Shown: positions 1 through 6,151, counted from the first letter of the stretch. The stretch: DNA of 6,769 nt from Gemmatimonadota bacterium (GCA_030598525.1 JAUVPT010000090.1:1-6769); one strand, 5' to 3'. Program-made: numbers and translations. The notes: generated from the letters alone by a model not told the origin.

Positions 1-624
1 GGCCCGCGTCACGCCCGGCAGGATGTAATTGGTCAGCGGGGAGGTGCGCACCTGGCCCCGGAAGACCGCGAACAGATTTGTGTGCGTGCCCTCGAGCGCT
101 ACGCCGTCCCGCACGAAGATCGCCTCGACCGCCGCCGCCTCGCGGGCCTGCTCGTTGGCCATGCAGTTGGGGATCAGGGCGACGGTCTTGATGTCGCACC
201 GGGCCCATCTCTGGTCCGGCACCGTGATGGCGCGGCCCCCGTCCTCCGGCGCGTGATCGGGCGAGAAGGCCCACGCATACGCGTACACCGTCGGCGGGAC
301 CGGTGGATCCGGATACCTGTGCGTCCGCGGTGCGGCGCCTCGGGTCACCTGCAGGTATACGAGCGCATCCGCCGCCGACAGGTCGTTCCGTGCCAGGAGT
401 TCCTCGAACACCGGCGCCAGGTCGGAGGCGGTCACTCCCCCGATTTGCATCGCCGCGAGACTGCGGGCCAGGCGGTCCACGTGCCGCTCGACCTCGAACA
501 GGTGGCCGCCGTAGGCGCGCAGCACCTCGTACACCCCGTCGGAGAACAGGAAACCCCGGTCATCGGGAGACACTCTCACGTCCTCCCGTGGGAGGAACTC
601 GCCGTTGAAGTATGCTGTCTGCAT
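1..624 (-). CDS. dat: D-alanine (D-amino acid) aminotransferase, class IV PLP enzyme, 3' end off the window
   Basis: Seen: the minus strand is open from an ATG at 624 to position 1 (208 residues), with no stop before the edge. The translation carries the fold-type IV PLP signature of D-amino acid transaminases. These include DRGFLFSDGVYEV (residues 22-34, with Tyr32), VTRGAAPRTH (93-102, with Arg100 and His102) and RWARCDIK (139-146). Lys146 is the expected PLP Schiff-base lysine, Glu178 is the cofactor glutamate in LEGTHTNLF, and ILPGVTR follows at 201-207. Known: in the Bacillus enzyme the equivalent Tyr, Arg and His bind the substrate carboxylate and distinguish it from branched-chain and 4-amino-4-deoxychorismate relatives. 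It interconverts D-alanine, 2-oxoglutarate, D-glutamate and pyruvate in the cytoplasm, supplying peptidoglycan precursors. Family members are about 280 residues, so roughly 75 are missing. Start: ATG 624 matches the family N-terminus but has no clear ribosome binding site. An in-frame ATG at 708 would add 28 unconserved residues, with AGGGAG abutting it. Confidence 0.93.
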   Translation of the reverse strand, partial: MQTAYFNGEFLPREDVRVSPDDRGFLFSDGVYEVLRAYGGHLFEVERHVDRLARSLAAMQIGGVTASDLAPVFEELLARNDLSAADALVYLQVTRGAAPRTHRYPDPPVPPTVYAYAWAFSPDHAPEDGGRAITVPDQRWARCDIKTVALIPNCMANEQAREAAAVEAIFVRDGVALEGTHTNLFAVFRGQVRTSPLTNYILPGVTRA

Positions 625-639
625 GGCACGTAGCTGGCT
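624..639 (+). promoter_or_regulatory. sigma-54-like -24/-12 motif upstream of the 792-1517 gene
   Basis: The plus strand reads TGGCACG, four bases, then TGGCT. Against the RpoN consensus TGGCACG-N4-TTGCW this is one mismatch, with GG and GC at the required spacing (625-626 and 637-638). Transcription would begin near 650, about 140 bases before the ATG at 792. Caution: the motif starts inside the start codon of the opposite-strand aminotransferase and no AT-rich IHF-like site lies upstream, so a chance match is possible. Confidence 0.3.
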
Positions 640-719
640 GAGTGGTGGAACTGTCGCAAGAAAAAGAGCCGGACGCCGGGCGCCCACGTACAGGTTATCC
701 TTTTCCATCTCCCTGCGCG

Positions 720-725
720 ATTGTA
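720..725 (-). promoter_or_regulatory. possible -10 element of a dat promoter
   Basis: On the minus strand these six bases read TACAAT, one base from the sigma-70 -10 consensus. Transcription would start near 710-714. That leaves the ATG at 708 almost leaderless and gives about 88 untranslated bases before the ATG at 624. No convincing -35 hexamer lies 16-18 bases upstream, so this is a weak suggestion. Confidence 0.25.
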
Positions 726-791
726 AGATCTTCACCGATTTCGCGGCTCTCGACAGGCCGTGACGGCAAGCTCCAGCGAGGCAGATAACGC

Positions 792-1517
792 ATGTCCTAC
801 CAGTCCGGGTGCCATGGCCGGGTCATTCTCGGGCAGCTACCGGCGGCCGTACAGCGCCGACTGGCGGTCCTCCCTGGTGAGTGGCTCGAGTACGATCCCC
901 AGACAGGTGCGATCGAGATCGGTCACATTCAGCCATCCACCGGACCCATTCTTCCCACGGTGACGGTGGAGCTGGTGCGCATCCTGTCCGAGATTCCGCA
1001 CGACCTGCAGTCCCGGGTGGAAGGCGGCGACTTCTTCGTACACACCGAGGAACCCGCCACCCAGCTCGTTCGGATCCGGGTCGAGGCCGGCGGATCTCTG
1101 CACATCCAGTGGGCGCACCCTGACTATGCCGGCGCCACGCGCGAACCGTGGTCCGCGAGCGTTCGAATCGCCACGCCGGAATGGGAGCACCGCCTGAACG
1201 GGAAGGTCCGGTTCGAGGCGGACGAGGCGGCGGGCGCTGCGGAGGCGCTCCAGACCCTGGCCGACACATACGAAGGACTGTACCCGGAGGGTGACTTCCG
1301 GGCCTCGGCCGACGGTGATACGGTCTCGGTGAACATGAGCGAAGTGAACCTGGACGGCGGCCTGCTGGCCGTTCGCATGGTGGGGCTGGCCCGCCCGGGA
1401 TCGCTGGATGGATGGTTCGAGGTCGGGTCGTTCGCGGACTTCGTGCCCGAAAACCTGGTCCGGTTTCTGTTCGAAGCTGGTGAGGCCTCGGTTCAGCATC
1501 CGCTGTTATGGTCCTGA
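792..1517 (+). CDS. uncharacterised soluble protein, 241 aa
   Basis: I do not recognise this family. The ATG at 792 is preceded by GAGG at about 778-781, a usable but weak ribosome binding site, and the frame ends at a TGA. The protein is acidic and has no signal peptide or membrane segment, so it is probably cytoplasmic. Its N-terminal part (about 15-55) is rich in G, P and hydrophobic residues. A helix-like stretch follows (58-75), then alternating-hydrophobicity stretches suggesting beta strands (80-107, 121-128, 176-183, 190-199), an alanine-rich helix (143-162), and a C-terminal Phe-rich segment (206-228). It is read as coding because that pattern is protein-like, whereas the overlapping minus-strand frames give arginine- and proline-rich sequence. 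It lies divergent to the aminotransferase and 71 bases before the dehydrogenase, with a hairpin in the gap, so shared transcription is uncertain. Function unknown. Confidence 0.75.
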   Translation: MSYQSGCHGRVILGQLPAAVQRRLAVLPGEWLEYDPQTGAIEIGHIQPSTGPILPTVTVELVRILSEIPHDLQSRVEGGDFFVHTEEPATQLVRIRVEAGGSLHIQWAHPDYAGATREPWSASVRIATPEWEHRLNGKVRFEADEAAGAAEALQTLADTYEGLYPEGDFRASADGDTVSVNMSEVNLDGGLLAVRMVGLARPGSLDGWFEVGSFADFVPENLVRFLFEAGEASVQHPLLWS

Positions 1518-1545
1518 TGGCGGATTCCCGATATACGACTATCTC

Positions 1546-1568
1546 CTCGGAGCCGGCACGGCTCCGGG
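1546..1568 (+). terminator. strong GC hairpin between the hypothetical gene and the acyl-CoA dehydrogenase
   Basis: CGGAGCCG (1548-1555) and CGGCTCCG (1559-1566) are perfect reverse complements with a 3-base loop. A G-U pair and a C-G pair extend the stem to ten. No T-run follows, so it is not a canonical intrinsic terminator. It could act as a weak terminator, an mRNA-end stabiliser or a processing site. It ends about 10 bases before the dehydrogenase ribosome binding site, so it could also affect translation. The structure is certain as sequence; its role is not. Confidence 0.5.
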
Positions 1569-1577
1569 ATCGCACAT

Positions 1578-1583
1578 AGGAGA
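1578..1583 (+). promoter_or_regulatory. ribosome binding site fixing the GTG start of the acyl-CoA dehydrogenase
   Basis: AGGAGA sits about six bases before the GTG at 1589. An in-frame TAG at 1577-1579 rules out any start further upstream, so the GTG start is well supported. Confidence 0.85.
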
Positions 1584-1588
1584 CCCCC

Positions 1589-2764
1589 GTGCTGGATTAC
1601 CAACTGACCGAAGAGCAGGAGATGATCCGGGACCTCGCCCGGACCATCGCCGACAACGAGATCCGGCCGGTGGCGGCGGAGTACGACCGAACCGGTGAGT
1701 TTCCCTGGCCGGTGGTCGAGAAGATCGCCGAGGCCGGTCTGTTCGGAGTGTTCATCGACGAGGCGTACGGTGGGCTGGCGGGCGATTCCCGCACGATGAA
1801 CATGGTGCTGGTCACCGAGGAGTTGTCCAAGGCGTGCGGCGGCATCTCGCTGGCGTTCGCGAGCACGGCCCTCGGAGCACTCCCGATCATCGTGTCGGCC
1901 AGCGAGGAAGTGAAGCAGCGGTTCCTGCCCGCGATCGCGTCGGGAGAGCGGCTGGCCGCGTTCGCCCTCACCGAGCCCCAGGCCGGGTCGGACGCGGCGG
2001 GCATCCGGACGACCGCCGTTCGAGATGGCGACCACTACGTGGTGAACGGACTCAAGCAGTGGATCACGAACGGCGGAGATGCCGAGGTCTACACGGTGAT
2101 CGCGCTCACGAATCCGGATAAGGGCGCACGTGGAGCCAGCGCGCTGGTCATCGAGAAGGACACCCCGGGGTTCACCTTCGGGAAGAAGGAAGACAAGATG
2201 GGCATCCGGGCGTCCTCCACGCGCGAGCTGGTGTTCGAGGACTGCCGGGTCCCGGTCGAGAACCTGATTGGTCGAGAGGGTACGGGGTTCATCACGGCCA
2301 TGAAGACGTTCGACGCATCACGCCCGGGAGTGGGAGCGCAGGCGCTCGGCATCGCGCAGGGAGCCCTGGACCTTGCCGTGGACTGGTCGATCTCGCGGCG
2401 CCAGTTCGGTGCGCCCGTGTCATCGTTCCAGGGTCTCCGCTTCCTGCTGGCCGACATGGCCATGAAAGTCGAGGCTTCCCGCGCGCTGATCTACGCGACG
2501 GCGAAGCACATCGATGCCAACCCCAAGACCCGATCGACGATATATTCCGCCATGTCCAAGTGCTTCGCCTCCGATGTCGCCATGTCCGTGACGACCGATG
2601 CGGTGCAGGTATACGGCGGTTCCGGTTACATGCGGGACTATCCGATCGAGAAGTATATGCGCGATGCCAAGATCACGCAGATCTACGAGGGCACGAACCA
2701 GATCCAGCGCGAAGAGATCAGCAAGATCCTGATCGGCGAACACATTTCGGGTCGGGCTCGGTAA
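1589..2764 (+). CDS. acyl-CoA dehydrogenase, short-chain (butyryl-CoA dehydrogenase-like)
   Basis: Complete, 391 residues, the usual size for this FAD flavoprotein family. Known role: alpha,beta-dehydrogenation of acyl-CoA to trans-2-enoyl-CoA in fatty-acid or branched-chain amino acid breakdown, passing electrons to ETF, in the cytoplasm. Seen: the N-terminal helical domain begins LTEEQEMIRDLAR. The middle beta domain has FALTEPQAGSDA (125-136) and WITNGG (158-163), which contact FAD and substrate. The C-terminal domain has RRQFG (270-274), QVYGGSGYMRDYPIEKYMRD (340-359) and IYEGTNQIQ. Glu367 in that last motif is the catalytic base position of short- and medium-chain enzymes; the long-chain and isovaleryl types place it elsewhere. 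The exact chain length cannot be read from sequence alone; butyryl, 2-methylacyl or glutaryl-related substrates remain possible. GTG start with a strong ribosome binding site. The next gene starts 10 bases downstream. No etfAB genes are in the window. Confidence 0.95.
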   Translation: MLDYQLTEEQEMIRDLARTIADNEIRPVAAEYDRTGEFPWPVVEKIAEAGLFGVFIDEAYGGLAGDSRTMNMVLVTEELSKACGGISLAFASTALGALPIIVSASEEVKQRFLPAIASGERLAAFALTEPQAGSDAAGIRTTAVRDGDHYVVNGLKQWITNGGDAEVYTVIALTNPDKGARGASALVIEKDTPGFTFGKKEDKMGIRASSTRELVFEDCRVPVENLIGREGTGFITAMKTFDASRPGVGAQALGIAQGALDLAVDWSISRRQFGAPVSSFQGLRFLLADMAMKVEASRALIYATAKHIDANPKTRSTIYSAMSKCFASDVAMSVTTDAVQVYGGSGYMRDYPIEKYMRDAKITQIYEGTNQIQREEISKILIGEHISGRAR

Positions 2765-2774
2765 GGCGGTTTTG

Positions 2775-5318
2775 ATGAAGAAGTCACGGGTGTCGCGGCG
2801 TGGAGCGTTGTGTCTGGCCATCCTGGCCGCGCTGGCATGGCCGGCGGCTGGCCGGGCCCAGGGCATCTTCGGCTCCACGACCCCGACTCAGGCTGCGAAC
2901 CAGGATTCGGCGGCATCCGGCCCCCGGGCCATCTCCCTGTCGGAGATCCCGCTGAAGACCGAAGAGGCGCTTGCCAGGCTGCAGACGATCGAAACGCAGC
3001 TCAGCGTGGATCCTGACCTGGCACTCATCGAGGACGACCTTCCGGATGAGCTCGTCTCGGTGTCTCGCGACCACGAGCGGCTCCGCCTGATCGTACTGGA
3101 GAACCTTTCCATCCGTGAACTCTGGAACCTGACGGCGATCTGGCAGTCGCACGAGGCGAGGATTGGCCGGTGGGCGAGGGCCTTCGAGGACGAGCTCCGG
3201 GAGGTGGCCAGGGTCGCCGAGGTCCGTGGGGGCATCCGGGACACCTGGAGATTGACCGCCGAGTCTCTCGCTCGAGAGGGGGCCGTTCCGCAGCCGCTCG
3301 TGGAGCAGGCGGACCGAGTGCTGAGCGCGGCCGATTCGCTCGATACGATCGTTCGCGCCCGGCTTGCCTACCTGTTCGGCGTGAAGTCGCAGCTGGACGA
3401 CGGGCTGGAGGGCGTGCGCCACGTTCTGGGAGAGCTCGAGGCCGCCAGGGCGAGCGTGCGGGGGAGGATGTTGACCCGCAGCGCGCCCCCTTTGTGGAAG
3501 GCCGCTGCGTTCCGGGACGAACCTGTGTCACAGAGAGCGTCCCGCATCTGGAACGAGGAACGCGAAGCCATTCTCGCCTTCGCCGTGAGCAATTCAGGAT
3601 CGTTCCTGTTCGGTGCCGTCCTGTTCGTCTTGTTCGCCCTGTTGGCGGTTCGGTTGCGTGACCGATTGGACTTCGAATCGGATCCGACCGATGAGTCCAT
3701 GAAGGGTGCGGCTGAGACGCTCCACCGGCCCGTGTCCGCCGCCGTTCTGCTCACGATCCTTGCATCGCAGGCCCTCTGGCCGCGAGCCCCCTTCGTCCTC
3801 TGGCAGGTGATCGCCCTTGCGGCCATCGTGCCTCTTTTTCGGCTACTTCCCAGGTCCAGCAACCCGGTGATCAATCGGACCGTTCGCGTGCTGTTGGTCC
3901 TTTTCGCGATCATCGCCGTTGCGGACCTCGTCATCCCGCCGTCGGTGGAATACCGCGTCGCTTCCCTGCTCACGGCCCTCGCCCTGGGTGGCGCGTCGGG
4001 ATGGTTGCTTCGCTCCGCTGACGCCGAACAGATGCGGCAGACGGGGTGGGGCATCGTCGTCTGGCGCGGTCTCCAGGTGTCTCTCGTCGTGAGCGTCACG
4101 TCCTCCGTGGCAAACGTCTTCGGGTGGACACTTCTGGCCGAGATCCTGATCGTGGGGGTGCTGTACTCCGCCTACCTGGGACTTGGCATCGTCATCGGCT
4201 ATCGGGTGCTCGCCGGCATGATCCGCTTGCTGCCCAGAACGAAGCTCGGCCAGGCGTCGCACATCATGCGGGGCTACGGCGACCTCGTGACGTCACGCGC
4301 GATCATGGTGCTGAAGCTCGCTGCGGCCGCCACCTGGGTCTGGCTGGCGCTGGAGGCGTTCGATGTCAGTGCTCCTATTGGCCACTGGGTGACGGGAGTC
4401 CTGACGGGCACGATCCGGATCGGCGCGCTCGAGTTCTCGCTCGAGAAGGTCGTCTCGTTCGCAGCCGTTGTCCTGCTCGCCATCTGGATCGCCAGGTTGG
4501 TCGCGTTCGTGCTCGACGTGGAGATCCTGCCTCGGCTCAAGCTCAAACGCGGTGCCTCGAACGCTATTTCCACCGTCGTCCAGTGGACCATCCTCGGCGC
4601 CGGTCTCCTGACCGCAGGCAGCGCGCTCGGACTGCAAGCCGGGCAGCTGGCGATCGTGTTTGGCGCGCTCAGCGTCGGCATCGGGTTCGGGCTGCAGAAC
4701 GTGGTCAGCAACTTCGTCTCGGGCCTCATACTGATCTTCGAGCAGCCGGTGAAGGTGGGCGACAAGGTCGAGATCACGTCCCTCGCCCTCATCGGAGAAG
4801 TGCGGAGGATCGGTGTCCGGGCCAGCATCGTGCGTACGTTTGACGGTGCCGAGGTGATCGTCCCCAACGGGAACCTGATTTCGTCCGAGGTCGTCAACTG
4901 GACGTTGTCCGATCAGAAGCGGAGAGTTCGGGTCGAGGTGGGGGTGGCGTATGGGACCGATCCCCACAGCGTAATCCAGACTCTGAAGAAGGTGGCCGGC
5001 GCGCACCCGGAGGTCCTCAAATACCCTGAACCCATGGTGGTTTTTCTCGAATTCGGCCCAAGCGCGTTGCTCTTTCGCCTGATGTTCTGGACTGCGACGT
5101 TCGACGACTTCTTCAGGGTCCGCAGCGAGGTCAACGTGGCGGTGAACGACGCATTCAAGGAAGCAGGCATCACCATCCCGTTCCCGCAGCGGGACTTGCA
5201 TGTCAGGTCGCTTCCGGGACCCAACCTCGCCCTCGAACTCGAGACGATTTCTGAGGGGGAAAGGCCCTCGGACGGAGACGGGAACGAGCCCGACCGAGGC
5301 CCCGTGGACGAGGCCTGA
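2775..5318 (+). CDS. large MscS-family mechanosensitive channel (MscK/KefA-like architecture)
   Basis: 847 residues from ATG 2775, with AAGG eight bases upstream; a TTG at 2772 is less likely. Role inferred from family: an inner-membrane, tension-gated channel releasing solutes on hypo-osmotic shock. A signal peptide (1-29, Arg-rich start, hydrophobic core 10-24, AGRA-Q site) leads to a helical periplasmic domain (about 30-265). About ten or eleven membrane segments follow, near 270-293, 319-333, 338-356, 369-388, 393-412, 425-448, 451-480, 508-528, 558-580, 599-617 and 622-655. The last is the pore helix and ends in GIGFGLQNVVSNFVSGL (635-651). The cytoplasmic beta domain has VKVGDKVEI (659-667) and FDGAEVIVPNGNLIS (689-703), then the alpha/beta domain to about 815 and an acidic tail. 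E. coli MscK is over 1100 residues, so the periplasmic part is shorter here. It ends in tandem in-frame stops (TGA, TAA). The 10-base gap suggests cotranscription with the dehydrogenase. Confidence 0.93.
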   Translation: MKKSRVSRRGALCLAILAALAWPAAGRAQGIFGSTTPTQAANQDSAASGPRAISLSEIPLKTEEALARLQTIETQLSVDPDLALIEDDLPDELVSVSRDHERLRLIVLENLSIRELWNLTAIWQSHEARIGRWARAFEDELREVARVAEVRGGIRDTWRLTAESLAREGAVPQPLVEQADRVLSAADSLDTIVRARLAYLFGVKSQLDDGLEGVRHVLGELEAARASVRGRMLTRSAPPLWKAAAFRDEPVSQRASRIWNEEREAILAFAVSNSGSFLFGAVLFVLFALLAVRLRDRLDFESDPTDESMKGAAETLHRPVSAAVLLTILASQALWPRAPFVLWQVIALAAIVPLFRLLPRSSNPVINRTVRVLLVLFAIIAVADLVIPPSVEYRVASLLTALALGGASGWLLRSADAEQMRQTGWGIVVWRGLQVSLVVSVTSSVANVFGWTLLAEILIVGVLYSAYLGLGIVIGYRVLAGMIRLLPRTKLGQASHIMRGYGDLVTSRAIMVLKLAAAATWVWLALEAFDVSAPIGHWVTGVLTGTIRIGALEFSLEKVVSFAAVVLLAIWIARLVAFVLDVEILPRLKLKRGASNAISTVVQWTILGAGLLTAGSALGLQAGQLAIVFGALSVGIGFGLQNVVSNFVSGLILIFEQPVKVGDKVEITSLALIGEVRRIGVRASIVRTFDGAEVIVPNGNLISSEVVNWTLSDQKRRVRVEVGVAYGTDPHSVIQTLKKVAGAHPEVLKYPEPMVVFLEFGPSALLFRLMFWTATFDDFFRVRSEVNVAVNDAFKEAGITIPFPQRDLHVRSLPGPNLALELETISEGERPSDGDGNEPDRGPVDEA

Positions 5319-5339
5319 TAAGGGACCACTCCCGCCACT

Positions 5340-5365
5340 TGACGCACCCGCTACTATGCGTGTCA
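5340..5365. repeat. imperfect inverted repeat after the channel gene
   Basis: TGACGCA (5340-5346) pairs with TGCG (5357-5360) and TCA (5363-5365), with two bulged bases and a 10-base loop. It starts 21 bases after the channel stop codon. It may be part of a transcript-end structure. Its centre is also about 190 bases upstream of the inferred sigma-54 transcription start, a usual distance for an activator site. No T-run follows. Confidence 0.35.
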
Positions 5366-5400
5366 GCGTCCCTCGCCGCTCCCCCACGAGTGTAGGACGC
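5366..5400. repeat. second hairpin, immediately adjacent
   Basis: GCGTCC-CTCG (5366-5375) pairs with CGAG (5387-5390) and GGACGC (5395-5400). That gives ten base pairs with a 4-base bulge and an 11-base loop. It abuts the preceding inverted repeat. There is no T-run, so it is either a factor-dependent or weak terminator for the channel operon or an activator-binding region. The sequence does not decide between these. Confidence 0.4.
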
Positions 5401-5472
5401 AAGCAACAGCAGGTGGAGCTGGTGCAACGGGACGTGCCCTCTCTACATTCCGCGGATGACCGCACGTAAGTT

Positions 5473-5491
5473 TATGTAATTGATATACATA
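5473..5491. promoter_or_regulatory. AT-rich island with IHF-like site and small inverted repeat
   Basis: This is the core of an AT-rich run (about 5467-5500) that stands out from the GC-rich surroundings. On the minus strand 5473-5485 reads TATCAATTACATA, matching the IHF consensus WATCAA-N4-TTR at all but one position. TATGTA (5473-5478) and TACATA (5486-5491) also form a 6-base inverted repeat with a 7-base spacer. The IHF-like site is centred about 66 bases upstream of the inferred sigma-54 start, where IHF commonly bends DNA to bring a distant activator to the polymerase. A repressor operator is an alternative. Confidence 0.45.
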
Positions 5492-5518
5492 TAGATCTGA
5501 AATCGTCCCTCCCTCTGG

Positions 5519-5534
5519 TGGCACGACTCTCGCT
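5519..5534 (+). promoter_or_regulatory. sigma-54 (RpoN) -24/-12 promoter upstream of the coiled-coil membrane protein and tadG-like gene
   Basis: The sequence TGGCACG-ACTC-TCGCT matches the consensus TGGCACG-N4-TTGCW with one mismatch. The invariant GG (5520-5521) and GC (5532-5533) are at the exact required spacing. The predicted transcription start is near 5545, leaving a leader of about 48 bases before the ATG at 5593. The site is intergenic, on the correct strand, and has an AT-rich IHF-like site upstream. Transcription would need an ATP-dependent enhancer-binding activator, whose gene is not in the window. Confidence 0.7.
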
Positions 5535-5592
5535 GCACGGGAGGTGTCGAGAAGTTCCCCGGGGACGAAACAACCCGAAGGGATAGGATCGC

Positions 5593-6069
5593 ATGAAACC
5601 TCCGGTAAGCTTGGAGTACACGATCATCGTAGCACTGCTCGCGGTCTCGGCCGCGGTTCTGTCCTACGTGATGCCGCACCCCGTGTTCAACCTGGCCGCT
5701 TTGCTGCTGGGAGTCTACGCGCTTCACCTCGTCAGCGTGCGAGTGGTCGTGCGGCAGTACGCTGGTGTTGCGCCTGCGACGCGGCGGAAACGGGCCTCGG
5801 GGATCGATGAAGAGGCGGTGCGTATCCGGGAGGAGCTGGACCGGGAACGCCGGGAACTCGATAACCGCAAGGCCGAGCTCCAGGAGAGGATCGTCGCCGC
5901 GGAGCAGCAGTGGGAGCTCCTCAGGCAGATGATTCGCGACCGGGTGGAGGGGGGAGCCGCACTTCCCGACTCGGTCGTGGCAGGTCCGCAGAGTGCATTG
6001 ACGTCCACGTCGTCTCCCGGTCGAGGTAACGGATCGGACGAGCCGACGCGCATACACGGGCGGTGGTGA
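5593..6069 (+). CDS. small uncharacterised membrane protein with two TM helices and a coiled coil
   Basis: 158 residues, no recognised family. The ATG at 5593 is preceded by AAGGGA (5578-5583) and AGGA (5585-5588), so translation starts here. Seen: two hydrophobic segments (about 10-27 and 31-53) separated by a short MPHP turn. A basic stretch follows (RRKR, 64-67), and then a highly charged helix (about 71-118) with heptad-spaced residues Leu82, Leu89, Leu96, Ala103 and Leu110, typical of a dimeric coiled coil. The tail (120-158) is flexible, rich in Ser, Gly and Pro. By the positive-inside rule the basic stretch puts the coiled coil and C-terminus in the cytoplasm, with a periplasmic hairpin loop. 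It is the first gene after the sigma-54-like promoter and 94 bases before a TadG-like gene on the same strand. A scaffold or assembly-factor role at an envelope machine is possible, but this is only inference. Confidence 0.8.
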   Translation: MKPPVSLEYTIIVALLAVSAAVLSYVMPHPVFNLAALLLGVYALHLVSVRVVVRQYAGVAPATRRKRASGIDEEAVRIREELDRERRELDNRKAELQERIVAAEQQWELLRQMIRDRVEGGAALPDSVVAGPQSALTSTSSPGRGNGSDEPTRIHGRW

Positions 6070-6098
6070 ACCAGACGGGTGTGAGGCGATGACTTAGC

Positions 6099-6114
6099 GG
6101 CAACGTGCGTTGCC
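6099..6114. repeat. perfect 7-base inverted repeat in the gap before the tadG-like gene
   Basis: GGCAACG (6099-6105) and CGTTGCC (6108-6114) are exact reverse complements around a 2-base centre. As RNA it would form a hairpin with a 4-base loop; as DNA it resembles an operator for a dimeric regulator. No T-run follows, so full termination is unlikely. It may be a partial attenuator or regulator site adjusting the downstream gene separately from the upstream one. Confidence 0.45.
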
Positions 6115-6151
6115 TTGAAGATCTTGGAAGAAGCGAGACGTTGTTTTCATC

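Noticed and set aside
82..633. Plus-strand open frame of 183 residues opposite the aminotransferase
   Set aside because: It is the shadow of the minus-strand aminotransferase, whose PLP and substrate-binding motifs are intact. The shadow is His/Arg/Val-rich with no recognisable motif.
806..827. Minus-strand TGGCACC motif as a sigma-54 promoter for dat
   Set aside because: The -12 element lacks the essential GC, and the position lies inside the opposite gene.
823..1575. Minus-strand frames of 250 and 220 residues opposite 792-1517
   Set aside because: Their composition is Arg/Pro/Gly-heavy, typical of antisense reading of GC-rich coding DNA. The plus frame has a ribosome binding site and a protein-like hydrophobic pattern. 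This is the least certain strand choice in the window.
2772..2774. TTG as the start of the channel gene
   Set aside because: The adjacent ATG at 2775 has the same ribosome binding site at better spacing and gives a standard signal peptide start.
5339..5357. TTGACG followed by TACTAT as a sigma-70 promoter
   Set aside because: The spacing between the hexamers is only about 7 bases, far from 16-18, and no suitable -10 lies at the correct distance.
4293..5465. Long minus-strand frame (390 residues) under the channel gene
   Set aside because: It overlaps the pore and beta domain of a clear MscS-family protein, and its Asp/Arg/His-rich sequence shows no domain. Long antisense frames are expected at this GC content.
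5356..5469. Possible 37-residue plus-strand small protein in the intergenic region
   Set aside because: There is no ribosome binding site before the ATG. It overlaps both inverted repeats, and the residue pattern shows nothing protein-like.
5443..6057. Minus-strand frame of 204 residues opposite the coiled-coil protein
   Set aside because: It would cover the sigma-54-like promoter, has no ribosome binding site I can defend, and shows antisense-like composition. The plus frame shows transmembrane segments and clean leucine heptads.
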